A stretch of DNA of 64,000 nt, from the NCBI GenBank assembly GCA_002786025.1, contig NHNW01000058.1, forward strand, positions 248,001 to 312,000, given 5' to 3'. Below are positions 26,501-39,768 of this stretch, one piece after another. Position 1 is the first letter of the stretch. Each line of letters opens with the position of its first letter. The stretch comes from Zasmidium citrigriseum. Lineage: Eukaryota; Ascomycota; Dothideomycetes; Mycosphaerellales; Mycosphaerellaceae. The notes under the pieces are model-generated. The model did not search any database. It was not told the DNA's origin and worked only from the letters and a program-made list of their open reading frames with translations. Position numbers and translations under genes: made by a program.

Positions 26501-29500
26501 CTCGTCTCTAAAGTATAGTAATAGCTACGCTAGCTTTAGTATCGGGAGGATAATCTTAGTATCGTAGATAAGGCTAAGGACGTCGATTAGTACCTCCCTT
26601 ATTTCTACCTAAATATAGGTAAGTAGTTTCTTTTATCGTACTCCTCGCTTCTTCTTTATCTCCTTAATTGCTCTAGCTCTAGGCTAGTAGTACGGATACC
26701 CGTACTTCCTAGAGATATAGTCTATCTTAGAGCGTTCGTATTTCTAGTATTTCTCGTACCGAACGTCTATTCCCTCGTAGATATCTATATCGCCTTCGGC
26801 TCTCGCTCGCTTATTTTGTCCTAAGGTTTTATCTAGTAGAATATTAGTATCGATTACGTTAGACGAGAGTTACGGGACTAGTTCCTAATAGCCTTTTAAT
26901 ACTTAGCTTCCTTCCGACTCGTCCTCCGTCGCTATCTATATAAGTCTCGTTATAGCTAGGAATCTATCCCCCTACTCCTCTCTCGCTTATTGGATAGCCG
27001 TTAACTTTTAGATCTAAAACTATATAAGGGCTTTTAAGAACGCTTACTCCGCGGTACCGAGGGGCGCCTAGTTATACTCTCTCCTACTATACCCGATAGT
27101 ACTATAGTTATAGTATAAGCGGGTATTAGGCTCTCGATAAACGTACTAGATTTCTCTATTAATAATAGGGTTCTATAAGTAGCTAGAGTCCTACGTAGGA
27201 TATATTCGCTAGACCTTTTCTTTTACTATCTACTATAGGTTTATCTAGACTAATTCGGGTATAGCCGGGCGGTTATATAGGCGCTAACTTACTAGTAGAC
27301 GTAGTATAGGTATAGCGTACTATTTAGGTATTCTAGGATTAGCTACTATTAGACCTACTATTACTTAGGTATTAGGTTAGGACGCGTATATAGTACTAGC
27401 TCGTAGGTCCGTCTAAGTCCGGTTTAGGTTTAGCTATAGTCGCGTAGCGATTAGAATCTTCTATCCTATATACTTCTTAAACCTAGCGATAAAATCCTAG
27501 GTAAGCTCCTCCTATATATTTATCTTAGCCCTAAACTCTTACTATAATTTAAGCGCTTCCTTTACTCTCTTTGTTTCCCTTATACTTACCTCCTCCTTTA
27601 TCTACTTTTCTTATTTAATAGCTCGCCCGTATATAGCTCGGAGCGTACGTACTTTCCCTAATACTCTCTCTAGCTTTACTCCTCTATTAACCCTTAGTTA
27701 TAGCTCCTTATTCTATAGTCCTAGTATAAACTTTCGGGTAACGGTCTCGAGTAGGCTTTAGGAAGGTATATCCCTCGGCTCTTTAGAGTTATCTAGATCT
27801 AGTATACTTAGGTAGTTATTTATTCGATTAAAGTATACCCGTAAGCTCTCGTCTAGGCCTTACTATAACCGTTAAATTTCCGAAAGTATATCGACGTCTA
27901 GCTCTTTATCCTACTTCTAGCGGTCTAGGAATACTTCCTAGATAGCCTCCTAGTCGCTTTTAGCTAGATCTTCCTTCTTTAGGATAGCCCGAACCCGATA
28001 GGATTACTTACTCTACTATACTAGACCTCCCTCTAAATAACTATTAAACTCCTAAATAATATCCTATATATCTACTACTCCTTCCTTTCTTAGTCGGTTC
28101 TTTAGCTATAATATCTACCTCTAAGTATCCTATCTATCCCTAGCTAAGAAAACTTTATTATTTCCCTCTACTACGACTAAGTACTATATAGTACCTAAAA
28201 GGCTAGACGTATCCGCTATATCTCGTAAATTATAGGTACCCTATAATCGTAGGAGCCTATCTCTAGTTTAGTTAGTTAGCGGAACTAGGTTCGTAATCCG
28301 ATTCTACTACTTATATAATATATTCGCTTTACTATCGAAGCTAAGAAGGCTTAATTATAAAAGTTCTAGTAAGGCCTACTAGTATAGCTCTTACCTAAAG
28401 TTCGAGTCTAAGGACGAGAGGATAATTCCTAATAGGTCGCGGTAGTCTTTAAAACTATCCTAGGAATCCTAGTATTATATCCCCCCCCCCTTTCCTTTTA
28501 TTTAAATAGCGTCCTTATACTCTAAAGAGATTCCTCTAAGCTAGCCTCTACTTCCCTCCGCCTCTACTACCTAAACTCTCTTACCTCTTCCTAGAAAATT
28601 TCCTAAATAAGTCTCTTAAGTAGTTAGCGTCTAAGGGCTAGCGAGAGTTACTAGAGAGGTATTATAGGTACGATAAGTAGCCCTAGATTTAATAAAATCC
28701 TAATTGCCTCTACTACTTTAAGAGATATAGATAAGACCTACGTAACGTATTATAATAGTAGGTGTTAGTATTATCCCCTAGGTCTCTAGTATTAGAAGTA
28801 AGGTTAGGGTTTAAAAAGTCGTTAGATATCCTAGAGATACTCGTCCGTATCCGCTTAGGTAGTTATAGGGATTAAGTAAAAAGCGTCGCGAATATTCGGA
28901 AGGTCCTAAAAGTACCTTATTACTTAGTCCCTATAGTATTCCTAAGGTCTTATAGCTACTCCCTCTCGTATATCCCTTTAAGTTATAGGGATAAAGAGTC
29001 TATCGTATCCTCGTAATTAAAAGTAGATTAAGTCGACTTTATCGTCTACCCCCTCTTAGGTAGGGTAAGGGATTATATAATATCCGAAAATATATAGGTA
29101 GTAGGCGATTCTTAGGTCGTTTCGTAATACGCGTCCTCGTAGCGTTCGAATAGGTACTTAGCTTAGGCTAGGTATTAGGCTAGCTAGCTCTTAGGGTTCG
29201 TATAACTAGTCTAGCGACGTCGGTATAACCTAGGTATAGTATTAACTACGTTAGTTCTCTAGGACAAGTACCTTAGTAGTAATCCTTAGATTAGCTAGTA
29301 TACTAGTATATAGACTCTCGGTATATAGTAGCTATTATTACTACGCGTATAGGTATACTACTATTTACTAGCTTTCTTAAGTCTAGGCGGTAGATACCCT
29401 AACCTAAGTCGTCGTAATAATAATCTTCCCGTCTTTTTCGTACCTATATATTAGTATATATATAGTCTTTACCTTATTCTTCTCTATCTAGGTATTAGCT

Positions 29501-29814
29501 TTAAATATTAATACCTTACGTACTTTTAAGAGGTAGCCTAGCTTTTCGATCTCTTTAACCTCTATCTCGATATAAACCCTAGGTAAGATAAGCGTACGCT
29601 TAGTAGGTATATTAACTATCGTAACCCCTCTAGTCTCTAGGTATAATATATCTAAGGTAAAGTCTAAAGCGTCGTCCTAGTCTAGCTAGCGAGACGTACT
29701 CTAGGTAAATTAGATATTTAGTCGAGTTATATAGTAAGATAGGATTAGGGTAGTATACCTTTTATAAATATAAAGAGTTCTATCTTTTCTACCTCGCTCT
29801 CTATAGTCGTCGCC
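23584..29814 (-). mobile_element. RIP-degraded Ty3-like RT/RNase H element, no integrase seen
   Basis: On the minus strand, reading through RIP stops, the C-terminal part has the Ty3/gypsy order. The RT catalytic segment reads YIDN at about 24,376 (YIDD before a TpG-to-TpA change). A connection region ends in RGFLGIA at about 24,120. RNase H shows FVDISKF, SQTERNYDTYKREL and IDYKLLTSFLQG (DHK before RIP), then RNIATNRLSR at about 23,590. RT and RNase H positions are in one frame; an upstream frame around 29.6 kb is different, so at least two ORFs or a shift existed. Integrase normally follows RNase H in Ty3 elements, but the sequence ends at a 16-bp inverted terminus and no LTR was seen. Upstream ORFs up to 29.8 kb are unassigned. 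Confidence 0.6.
28481..28490. repeat. C homopolymer of ten
   Basis: Ten consecutive C bases occur inside the RT element. C followed by C is not a RIP target, so the run could persist. Its exact length is uncertain in most sequencing chemistries. Confidence 0.8.
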
Positions 29815-29830
29815 TTCGTCTAGAAAACTA
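29815..29830. repeat. Right inverted terminus of the RT element
   Basis: The 16 bases ttcgtctagaaaacta are the exact reverse complement of 23,568-23,583. To its right is CG-rich sequence with many agctaag/cttagc words and no recognised gene. Confidence 0.65.
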
Positions 29831-30419
29831 TAAACCCGAGCGAGCTAAGTATAGCTAAGCCGCTTAGCCGTACTTAACTTACTCGCTCTCCTTACTTAGC
29901 TTAGGTCCCTTACTAGACCCCGAGCTACTTAGGCTCGTTTTTTTCCGCGCCTAAGCTACTTAGTATGCCTTACGTAAGTATAGAAATTAGTTAGTCTCCT
30001 TAGCTCGCCGTAGTTATAGTATACGGCCGGAAATATAATATTACGCTATAGTAATCGTCCGTATACTACGCCGTTAACTATACGTTTATACGGAAGTAGT
30101 AGATCTATTATAAGTAGGAGGATATAGCTATTACGCGGCGTAAAGGGTTTGACGCCGCGTTATACGTATAGTTAGCGCGGCGTAGTATCGATATTCTTAG
30201 AGCGATACGTATCGTATAGATTATTTCGTATCGTTAATACTCGTCCGACTCTTAAAGGCTCTAACTTATAGTATTAGCTCGTAGGAGTTATAATAATCTA
30301 TTAAAACTAGTTAACGATTATTATAATATTATATACTATATACGTTTAATTAGAAGTAACTAACCTAGATAATACGCCTATATCCCCTTATCCGTCTATC
30401 TATACCTAATATATAACGA
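29831..30419. other. Spacer left of ORF-B copy 2
   Basis: No gene was recognised. The stretch is rich in short inverted words such as gtatacggccg and cgtccgtatac near 30,020-30,055, and gccgcg/cgcggc words near 30,130-30,190. Confidence 0.4.
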
Positions 30420-32420
30420 TAGATAATAGCGTTCCTACCTCCTTTATAGTAATCCTTTCCTTTAGCCTACTTATAGTCCTATTATCGAATACCGTCTCGC
30501 CCTATACTATCTTCGAACGCCCCGTCTTTACTCGCTAAAACCCCTTAAAGTACTATAGATACTACCCTTCTAGATTACTAATTTAGGCCTTTACTTCCTC
30601 TTTAATCTCTTCCTATAAGCCGAGCTTCCAGACGTTTAGCTAGATAGATCTATATATATATCTTATTAACGTTATAGGTGTTACGTCGGGTATAGTATAC
30701 TAACCGCTATTCTTAATATACCCGTTCCGCTATTATTATAGTCGGTATTAAGGGTTTAACTAGGCCCTCGGCCGATAGCTATACTCCGATAGTAGATACT
30801 AGTAATAGGGACTCCGGATCTAGGCTATCGAGTTCTAATAGGTTACTTAGTAACGATCCGTCGAGTTAGCTAGAGTAGCCGCTATCGTCGTCGTCTACGG
30901 AAGAACCTCGTCTAGTAGGAATCGCCTTAGTTAAATCGGCTATCGGAATAAGAGTTTATATTAGCCTTATACTATCTAATCGTTCGAGGTAGCTTACCCT
31001 AGGCGGTTATCTCTAATACCGTTAGTAGGGCTTAGTCGACTTCTTAGTCCGTACTAAGGAAGTCGTTAAGGGTATCGAGAGTAGTCGCTCGCTAGATAGC
31101 GGCGTAGTCGATATCGCCTTCTTCCTATTCGTAAATATCCGCGTCTACCTTACTAAAGACTCGCCTCGTTACCTCGGCTAAGATTATCTATCTCTACTAG
31201 GTAGGGTATATATTCTATCTATTTCTCTTTATTACTAAATAGATATTAGCCTTACTTAAGTTAAACTTCTCCTATACGATACCTTTTATAATCGGACGTA
31301 TAGGGCTACGCTTAAACCTCCGTAACTAGATATATATCGTCGTAACGACTAATAGTAGTATAAACTCGTTAACGGTTTACTATCGTAGCCGGGTATATAT
31401 TTAGTCGCCGATACCCTTACCTAAATAGAAAGTATAATTAATATAGTCGATAATTAGCGGCGTTAAATATCGAGCTTACTATTACTTCCGTTAGTAGGCC
31501 CTACTATATCGGTAGCTATATATACTAGTTTTCTAGATAGGTGTTTAAACGAGGCGCTATTATCTAGCTACTTTACTATCTATTCTTATTATACTAGAGT
31601 CTTTTCTCGAAATACGGCCTTAGTAAGTATCCTATCTTTAATCTTATCGTTTACGTTATTCCGATACTAACGTATCCTATCTCGAAACTAGGTTTATATA
31701 TCGTTAGTTCTATACTATAGTAGCGATATTAAATATACCGTAACTATATATTTACTATCTAGCTTCTTCGGTATCTATTCGATATTACCTTCGATCTTAG
31801 CCTTAGTATTCCGGATATCTTACTATTATCGAACGATTATATTAATAAAGTTAACGTCGTTTTCGAGTAGTACCGTTATAGTATCGAAGCCCTATTCGCC
31901 TTAGAGAAGAGTAGTATATAACTCTATCTAAACCTCGTCGTAGATATATTACTAGTAGGGCTCTAGACGCTATTTACGTATCTTTTAACTAGTCGCGGTT
32001 AATAGTGCTACAGTATTCGTAGATAGAACGCTACTTTATAATAAATACTAATTACGACTACTAGCCTTATATTTCTTTATTCTTAGGCTATCTCGTTACG
32101 AGTATTACGTATTAGCCGGGCGAGATAACCGTCTAGAAGACTAATACTTACGCTTCTATCGACTATAACCTTCGTATACCTATAATTCGATTAGTCGTAC
32201 GCTAATAAGCTAGTTACTAATATATATAGACGTTAGTTACTTAGACTATAGGGGTAATACGACTATAGATAAGCTCGTCCTCGCTTTTACCCTCCGACTT
32301 ATCGTTAATATTAGAGTCTCTTCCGTCGTTGACGAATAATTTATCGTCGATATAGTCGTTAGAGTCGTCGGAGTAGATAATACGGAGTAAGGTATTAGCT
32401 ATTATATATTATAGACGAGC
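30420..32420 (-). pseudogene. RIP-degraded ORF-B (copy 2), unidentified
   Basis: The minus strand, read through RIP stops, begins with an acidic segment (YSDDSND, KSEGKSEDEL) near 32,370. Further on it contains FNLSKANIYL, ILAEVTRRVFSKVDADIYE and TLNDFLSTDQEVDQ at 31.0-31.3 kb. It aligns by eye with ORF-B copy 1 at 3.1-4.8 kb and is likewise divergent from an ORF-C copy. The family and function are unknown. Frame changes are likely between the acidic start and the conserved part. Confidence 0.4.
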
Positions 32421-32719
32421 TACGGCTATTAACGCTTATATAGTAAATAATAGGGTTAGTTAGGAAGGGAATCGAGTAGTAAGTAGAGGACGTAGAAGAG
32501 GTAGTATTAGGCGCGAGTAAGAGCTTATTATAGAACGGGATCGCGCGGATACGTATTATTTACCTCTACTTAAATAGGACTAGTATCGAGTTTTAGCGCG
32601 AATCCCTACGTAAACTCGCGTTTACGCGGCCTATACGCTACGTTAAGCTCGAACTTTATAGCGCGCTATCTATCTTCTCCCTTAATACCTATACTAGCTT
32701 AGTACTAATATTCGTATTA

Positions 32720-33225
32720 TCTATCTAAACGACCCTTTATTATACTAGTAAGTTATGTATCGAGTTTAAATACTTAATACGAGACATAATTAAACTAATA
32801 TATTACTAGTATTAATATACTAACGCTCGGGTCGTAGATTTGCTTAGTTTAGAGTCTAATAGTAACCTAACTCCTACTATAGTTAAGATAGCTACTCTAG
32901 TTCGCCTACGACGAAGTATTACTCCGCTGTCCCTCCGTCGAGTTTATATAAGAGGTAGGAAGACTCTATAACTACGTCCCCGCTACGCCGTTATTAATAA
33001 CTCGCCTATATCGTCTTTAGTTATCGAGGTAGAACGGCTGAACGAGGTTAATATTACGGAATTCCGCGCTTTATAGATAAGGGTTACTATACTCGAAGGC
33101 GTAATTAATTAGCTTTAGGTATTTATAGTTCGAAAGGGTTATAATAGTTTTAAGCTAGTACCGAAGATAAGCTCGCTACGGTAGATAATAATCTAATATA
33201 GTATACTACTTTATATATAAAAGGG
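32720..33225 (+). pseudogene. RIP-degraded ORF-C (copy 2), unidentified
   Basis: The plus strand, read through RIP stops, gives a short frame with VERLNEVNITEFRALQIRV near 33,030, matching ORF-C copy 1 (VERLNKVNITEFRSLQ). It lies head-to-head with ORF-B copy 2. It is followed at 33.36 kb by a third copy of the foldback end of repeat R. No family is recognised. Confidence 0.45.
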
Positions 33226-33356
33226 ATCTAGCTTAAACGGGTATTTATTTAAATTATCTACTTATTAGTTCTCTCGATAGCAATCGTCTTACTTTGCTCT
33301 ATATAACTTACTAACTTAGTATTATCTAAAAATAAATAGTACTAAGTAGTTAGAAG

Positions 33357-33650
33357 GTAAAAAGAAAGACTATTAGCCTACGGCGATACCCTCGAAATAC
33401 GAGCGTTCGGTAACTCTAACCTACTATACCTCTTATAGTCGGTTATACGTTTCGTTAATAGGTACCTTATAGTCTCGTAGCTCCGGGCGCTAGTATAACT
33501 ATTTTAATAAGTCTATCTATATCGACGAAACGAATAACTAACTATAAGAGGCTTAGAGTATCTAAGTTACTAGACGCTCGTATTTATCGATATATCCTCG
33601 TAGTCTAATTAGTAGATAAGGGACTACGAATATATATATATACTTAAACC
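33357..33650. repeat. Solo foldback copy from the end of repeat R
   Basis: This stretch of about 295 bp matches only the second foldback of repeat R (equivalent to 23,115-23,405 and 40,672-40,955). It includes the cctcttatagtcggttatac arm and its near-complement around 33,525-33,555. Its presence alone, outside R, suggests the foldback can move or duplicate independently, as a MITE does. Confidence 0.75.
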
Positions 33651-35289
33651 TTTCCGTACCTTCCCTTCTTATAGGAAAGGCTAGAAGGTTAGAAAGGCTA
33701 GAAGCCGTACTAGGTTAAGGCTAGAGTAACGACGTAAGCTAAACGATTAATAGACTTAAACGACGAACGATATTAAACGATTTAAGTACTACTATTTACT
33801 ATATATATAACCCTAACAACCTCGCCTTCTACTAATAAAAGGACTCGGTAGCCTAATATAGTAGGGAGTAGAGTCTCGGAAGGGCGCGTAGCTACTATAG
33901 TACTAGTATCGCTATATAGGTAGTAGTTCTAGGCTAAGTAAGCGTAAACCCCCCTAAGTCTACCCCTAAACTATAGATAAGGGCGAGGAGGGAAAGAAGA
34001 GTCGTATCTAGAAGAAGCTCTATAAGTACTATCTTTTTACGTTCTCTTTAGCCCTATCTATCCTCTTTAATATACTACTTTTTATATACTCTTTACGCCT
34101 AACTAATCTTTTTAGTATAGTATATTCGAAAGAGTTAAAACAATCTATATATTTAAAAGCGTAGCACCGTAGATTAAACGCCTATAACTCGTAGAGACTA
34201 ACGTTCCTAGGCGTAATAAGGCTACCGATATTAATAGGCTACGTTTTTTATACTACCCTAATATAAAAAGACGGGTATATTCCTTTAGACTCGACTATAG
34301 ATAGTATAGTCTCTTCGATTAGAGTAATTTCTATTAACCCTAAGGGTTTCTTAGGGTTAATATTATCTAATCGGGGCTTTTACTATAGGCGGACCGTTTA
34401 TACTTAGTAATAATATTACGTCCTTCGTAGACGCGCTATATATAATAACCGTAGCTAATACCTTCTTTATTAATACTTATACCCGCCTTCGAGTATAAAA
34501 CCTATATCTTACTAGAGTTATACTAAGACGGCGAAAAGAACGATATATAGAAGCGATTTTAGATAGTATACGGTAGAGTCTTACTAAAGAGCGAGGACAT
34601 AAATATATCTACGTAGGCTAGTATCTACTTCGGCTTTATAAAACAGACTTAGATACGGCTGTCTTTAGCGGCTAGTATAGTAACGGGATACTAGCGATCG
34701 TATCTCCTAAAATCCCTCGAGGTTTATAAGAGAATAGTTATATACTCCTATACTATCCCTTAGTTAGTAGGCTAGTATATACCTCGATCTTATCGCTAGC
34801 GCTTTAGGAATTTAGCTAATCTTAGCGCTAAGCTAGCTATCGCTTTAGTTCGGCTTACTATATATATAGAAGAAGTAACGGCGGCGCGCTATTACTTCGC
34901 GTAGCGTCTACTTACTTTCTAACGCGGCGCTATACGTACTTCGTACTCTTCGCGCTATACGTACTAGTCTTAGTACACCCTACTCTCGCTTTCGTCCTCG
35001 AAGTAGGAGCTATATAGTTAAAATAAAATAACTATCGGCTATATAACCGCTACCGTCGCCTCGCTCGTATTATATAACGAGTAGCTATATCGCTATATTA
35101 TTATCTTCGCGAGAACGTCTTTAAATTACGGCGACGGTATTACCCTAATCTCTTCTTCCTTATATCTTATAAGTACTCGCGCTACTAGTATAGGGAAACT
35201 TCTAGGCTCGTATATTTTACTACTTATATCTCTAGTACTATAATCTCGGTTAACACTAACTAGAATATAGTCTAGCGCCCGCCTATCCC
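33651..35289. other. Spacer with a stretch shared with 41.9-42.1 kb
   Basis: No gene was identified. About 34,690-34,770 matches 41,965-42,050 at nucleotide level, for example around the shared word tatactatcccttagt. The regions before helicase relics H3 and H4 therefore descend from one ancestor. Parts of 34.2-34.8 kb may be coding remains when RIP stops are ignored, but no family is recognised. Confidence 0.4.
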
Positions 35290-38200
35290 GTCGATATCCG
35301 CCGTAGCTAATTATAGTACCCGCGCGTCGTAGTAAATCGATTAAGTTTAATACTAAACCTTAGTATTAGGGACGTAATATATAGGTCGCTTTCCTTAAGG
35401 GTAATAATAACTTATACTAACAAATATATCGGGCTATCTTCGATTAGAGTAATTAGGAACTTAGGGAGGTATATAGAGTAGCTAAAGATATACTCGCTAA
35501 GTACGAAGGCGGTAGTAGTAAAGTACTCTCGTACTATTTATCTTCTCTACCCGACTCGGATCTACGAAAGTTAGCGGAGGTAGAATTATATTAGAGCTAC
35601 CCGTATCTATTCTTTAGCCCCGCTAGAACTAACCGATAGAGACCCGACTAGCTATTCGATAGATTGCTTTATTAGGACTCTACTCGGACTCCTAATATAC
35701 GCGGCTATAGTCGAGTTAAGTATAAGACGATAGTCTAGGCCTAGCTTACCTTCGTCCGTAGTAAAGAATAGCGGGAAGAGAATATACTCGAAAAGTAGGA
35801 AGACGCTCGATTTATAAGGCGGACTAGTAGCTTTACGTCTAGTATTAAAGAGAGAAGAAGCGAGACGGCGACTAATTCGATATTATAACGTCCTTTAGTA
35901 ACCTTATATAGCGGCTCTACTATCGGTCTACGATTAGTTAGCTAATCGGTTATCGCTTTAGACGACGAAGAGATTACTAAGGGCTCTCGGAAGCGCCGCT
36001 AGCTTAATAGTTACGGCGATTACTCCGTATAAAGCGAGAAGCCTAACCTCGTCGACTATAATATTATTATACTAGAGCTAAACTTCGACGGGGATATAGT
36101 CTAGTAGAATCGTAGTAGTAGAATTGGCGTTATATAGTTCTTTACTCTACTGTACAAGATTAAGAGTACCGATCTCTTTAATAATAAGGCCGTTAAAATA
36201 TAGAAAGGGCGATATATATACTATATTAACTACTACGGGAATCCCGTATCGGTCTAGTATAGTAGTAGTATTAGAGTAATACTAAATAAACTTTACTACC
36301 TCCTCGATCCAGTTATATAGTTAGGTAATATAGCCGCCTTTTAAGTACTAGACTCTAATAAGGACAAGATAGCTAGACTCTCTTCTCGTATCCGAACTTA
36401 GAGGCTTAACTTCGAAGAGTCTAACTAGCGTCTATACCTTAGGGAAGATAACGACGTAGATATAGAAGGTTAGGATAAGATAGTATAACTAGATCGAGAT
36501 AAGATAAGGATATTACTAGATAGTAATAAGTTTTTAGACCTAGCCCTCTAATAAAATACCTCTACCGAGCGGACTATATCGACGTCCTCTATCTACTAGC
36601 GCCCTCCTATCTATAATATAGCTCCCGATAATAGTACTACTACTAGGAGGACGGCCGCGAAGGCGTAGCTTATCGTCCTAATCGTAGCGAATATTAGTAG
36701 TTAAACGAGGGATAGTACTATACCTCCGATAGTATAATCTTCTACGTCTACTACGCTAATCTATCGCGGTATATCGAGTAATCCCGCTCCGTTAAGGTCT
36801 ACGTAAACTACTCCGCTAAACCCTAAGACGCTCGCGCCGCTAAATCCTCTACGAACTACGCCGCTAAAGTCTACGCGAAACGCGCCGTTAAAGTCTACGT
36901 CGAGTAATAACTTCGATTACTAGCGGGTACTCGGTAAGATCGTAGTAGCGGCGCCTTAAAAGTAGTAGTTTAATAAATCCTTTACTAGGAGTCTCCGATA
37001 TATCGGCTATAATATACCTATACTCTAGGTACCGAAGGAGGCGCTAACGTTTTATACTAGTAATTTACTATTATTAGAGAACCCCGTTAGAGTAGAACGG
37101 TTATCCGGGCGTCTAAGCGAAAGTAGGGATAGTAGAATTATATTAGGGACTTCCCTTAACGATTTATATTATATCGACTACTCCTTCTAGCGAGAGAAAG
37201 TCTACTATCTATTTGGATTCGACCTAGACGAAGATAATCCGAAGTCGTATTATTTTATTATAGACTAGAATTAAGCCTATAGTATCCTTCTAGACTAGAT
37301 ATATATTACGACCTAGATTCTTAGGGCTATAGTCTATAGCTAGTCGTAGGTTATTAGTAATATAGAGATAGGTTCTAGTAAGATACGTATTACCGTCTTA
37401 GTAATAGCTATCCTCCGTCTTAATCGACGCTATTATAATTTTATATCTAACCTACTTCCCGAGGAGAAGCTCGACTAACTAGATAAGATATAGAAGCTAT
37501 ATAATATCGGCCTTTTAACGGACTATATACTAATCGTCCGCCTAGGGATAATATTATTAGTAGTATTAAGTCTCTTAACCTCTTGGAAGTAGGTTAATAA
37601 TATAATTACCTTATAGGGCTACCTACGCTAGCTAATCGTTATCGCTTATAGTATAAGGCTAGATCCGTAGATCGAAGGCTATAAGAAGAAGCGAGTATAT
37701 TACTAGACCAATTCTCTACTCTAAGAATACGAGACGGAGGAGATAAAAGAGTATACTAGAAGCCTTAGCGATAGTTTCGACGAGAACGGCCGTATTAAGA
37801 TATCGGCGATATATAGTATAAATATCGCCTTCGAGGCGACTAGAAAGCCCGTCCGTATAGCTATACTATAGTAGTACGATATAGTCGTTATCTCGACGAA
37901 GGATAGTATATATAAGTTTATTACTATAGTAGACTACTCGACTAGATAAGAGGAGCCTAGGCCGTTAAATAGTATCTTCGGAGCTACCTTTATCGACGAG
38001 TTCTAGATAATTAAGTCGTATAAGTACGTACTAATAAAGACGCTTAGTACTTTACCGGGATTCCCGCCTTTAATTAGTATAAGTAGTACTCGGACTTTAA
38101 CCTTCGAATAGCTCTATCCGATTATATTAGCTATAACGGCCCGGTATTATAACGTCCGCGACGAAGGAAACTCTACCGTCTTATATTCCGTCTATAAGAT

Positions 38201-39510
38201 CTCCCCTAGAATTAAAGTATATAAGGAGAATAATAGTAAGAAGAGGATTACTATTAAGGAATAGGTAGTCGGACGTACGAGAAATTTAGCGAAAGAAACT
38301 ATATAGGATATAGTTACCCCGGCCGCTTCGGAGATAGCTACTCGACTCGAAGAGGTAGATAGACTATAGCCTAGTAATAGGCGTTCGGATATCGATACCC
38401 TCGATAGTATAGACGAGTAGCGAAGAGTATATACTTAGTAGCTCTAGATATTACTAATCTATATCTCCTAGTAAACGGTATAGGACCCGAACGTACTTAG
38501 CTATAACTATACCTACGTCGACTTCCCTATAAACTCTTATTTCGACCTCTATTTAAAATAGCCGTAGAATATCGCCAATACCCTCTATCTAATCTTCGTT
38601 AGAGACTTCTTAAACTATACCTTCGATTTATTCCTAGATATTATATAGAAGTAGAGCGTAATCTAGCTATAGCTAGAGTTAGAGATATAGCGGTAGGAAT
38701 CTAGTATACTAGCTAGCGAGATCGGAGAATATAGCTAGAAGGACTAGACTAAGATTTAGAAGAAGCGAAAGGCATACGACGTAGTTTTAAAGCGCCGTAA
38801 AGAGTTCGCGGCTAGCTAAATCCCCGGAAAGGAGGTTATAGTAGACCCTAGCCCGTTAGAGTTAATAAATTAATATATACCGCGTCTCTACGTAACTATA
38901 GGCGGCGCTACCGTTATTAAGATTATCCGTCGTACCCGCGAGTTAAAGACTAGTATAGTCTCTAAGCGTAAAGTCGTCTTTATCGCCTATAATTTATTTA
39001 ACTTTTAGCTACTAAAGCTTATAATCGAATATATTATCGATAAGTAACTAGAGCTAACTCTCCTACTAAACCGAGACTATCTCGTTACTTTAGAACTAGA
39101 CGGGTAGAAGTCTAAAGAGAAGAATATTAGTAGTCTTACGGCGTTCTATATAGCTACGCTAGATAAAGTAGGAGATTAGGATTCGCCCTTCCTCCTTATT
39201 AGATATAGTTTATAGTATAACGTCGACGTCGACTTTACTCCGGCGGATATTATCGTATAAGTAGATAGTTCGTAGAGTAAGGAGGTAGATATATATATTA
39301 CTAGCCGTCTAGCTCGCGATAGGACTATCTAGCTAGTAGAATTTACCGAGAGCTTTCGTCTAGTTAGGGTATATAACTAGTTTTCGTTAGGGCTAGCGTT
39401 AACGGCTTAATATAGAGTATAGAGGATAGTATTTAATAGGTTAAGATCCGGATTAACGTTAGCGGACGATATCGATATAATAGAATAAGTATAGTACGTC
39501 TACGCTATTA
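35290..39510 (+). pseudogene. RIP-degraded SNF2/SF2-type helicase relic H3
   Basis: One frame stays in phase from ELYQSYPYLFFSP (about 35,583) to the end of the helicase part when RIP stops are ignored. Motif I at 37,360-37,380 reads NIEIGSSKI and reverts to an EMGSGKT form. Motif II at 37,992 reads IDEF followed by a former Gln or Trp codon. The following segment LPGFPPLISIS corresponds to LPSQPPI in H1. A repetitive Pro/Leu-rich linker (APLNP, TPLKS, APLKS repeats) lies around 36.8-36.9 kb. It is a paralogue of H1, H2 and H4, and repeat R follows directly. Confidence 0.6.
36780..36905 (+). repeat. Short in-frame repeat within helicase relic H3
   Basis: Units of about 27-30 bases such as cctacgaactacgccgctaa and its variants recur four to five times and encode a xTTPLx/APLxP repeat when read through RIP stops. 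A shorter related run lies at about 44,150-44,215 in H4 (acgccgctaaagtctacg). This is a low-complexity linker ahead of the ATPase domain. Confidence 0.6.
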
Positions 39511-39768
39511 GCGATAGAAGCTAGTAAATAGTATCGTATACCTAATACCTTAGTCGTTCGCTCGTAGATTATAGCCTCTCTTATTATATAAGATTAGTTT
39601 ATTATTAATAGTACGCTAGCCCGTTCGCGCGCCGTAAGCTTTCGAGTATAGCGCGCCGCTAAGATACGCTAGCTAGTCGTATCGATACTATATTAATTTA
39701 TAAGATAATATCGTAGAGCTTTAACGTTATAGTCGATAGTATTACTATATAGGGTATATATATAATAC

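Noticed and set aside
23584..29814. A classic LTR retrotransposon with intact LTRs
   Set aside because: No direct repeats of LTR length were seen at the two ends; only a 16-bp inverted terminus is shared.
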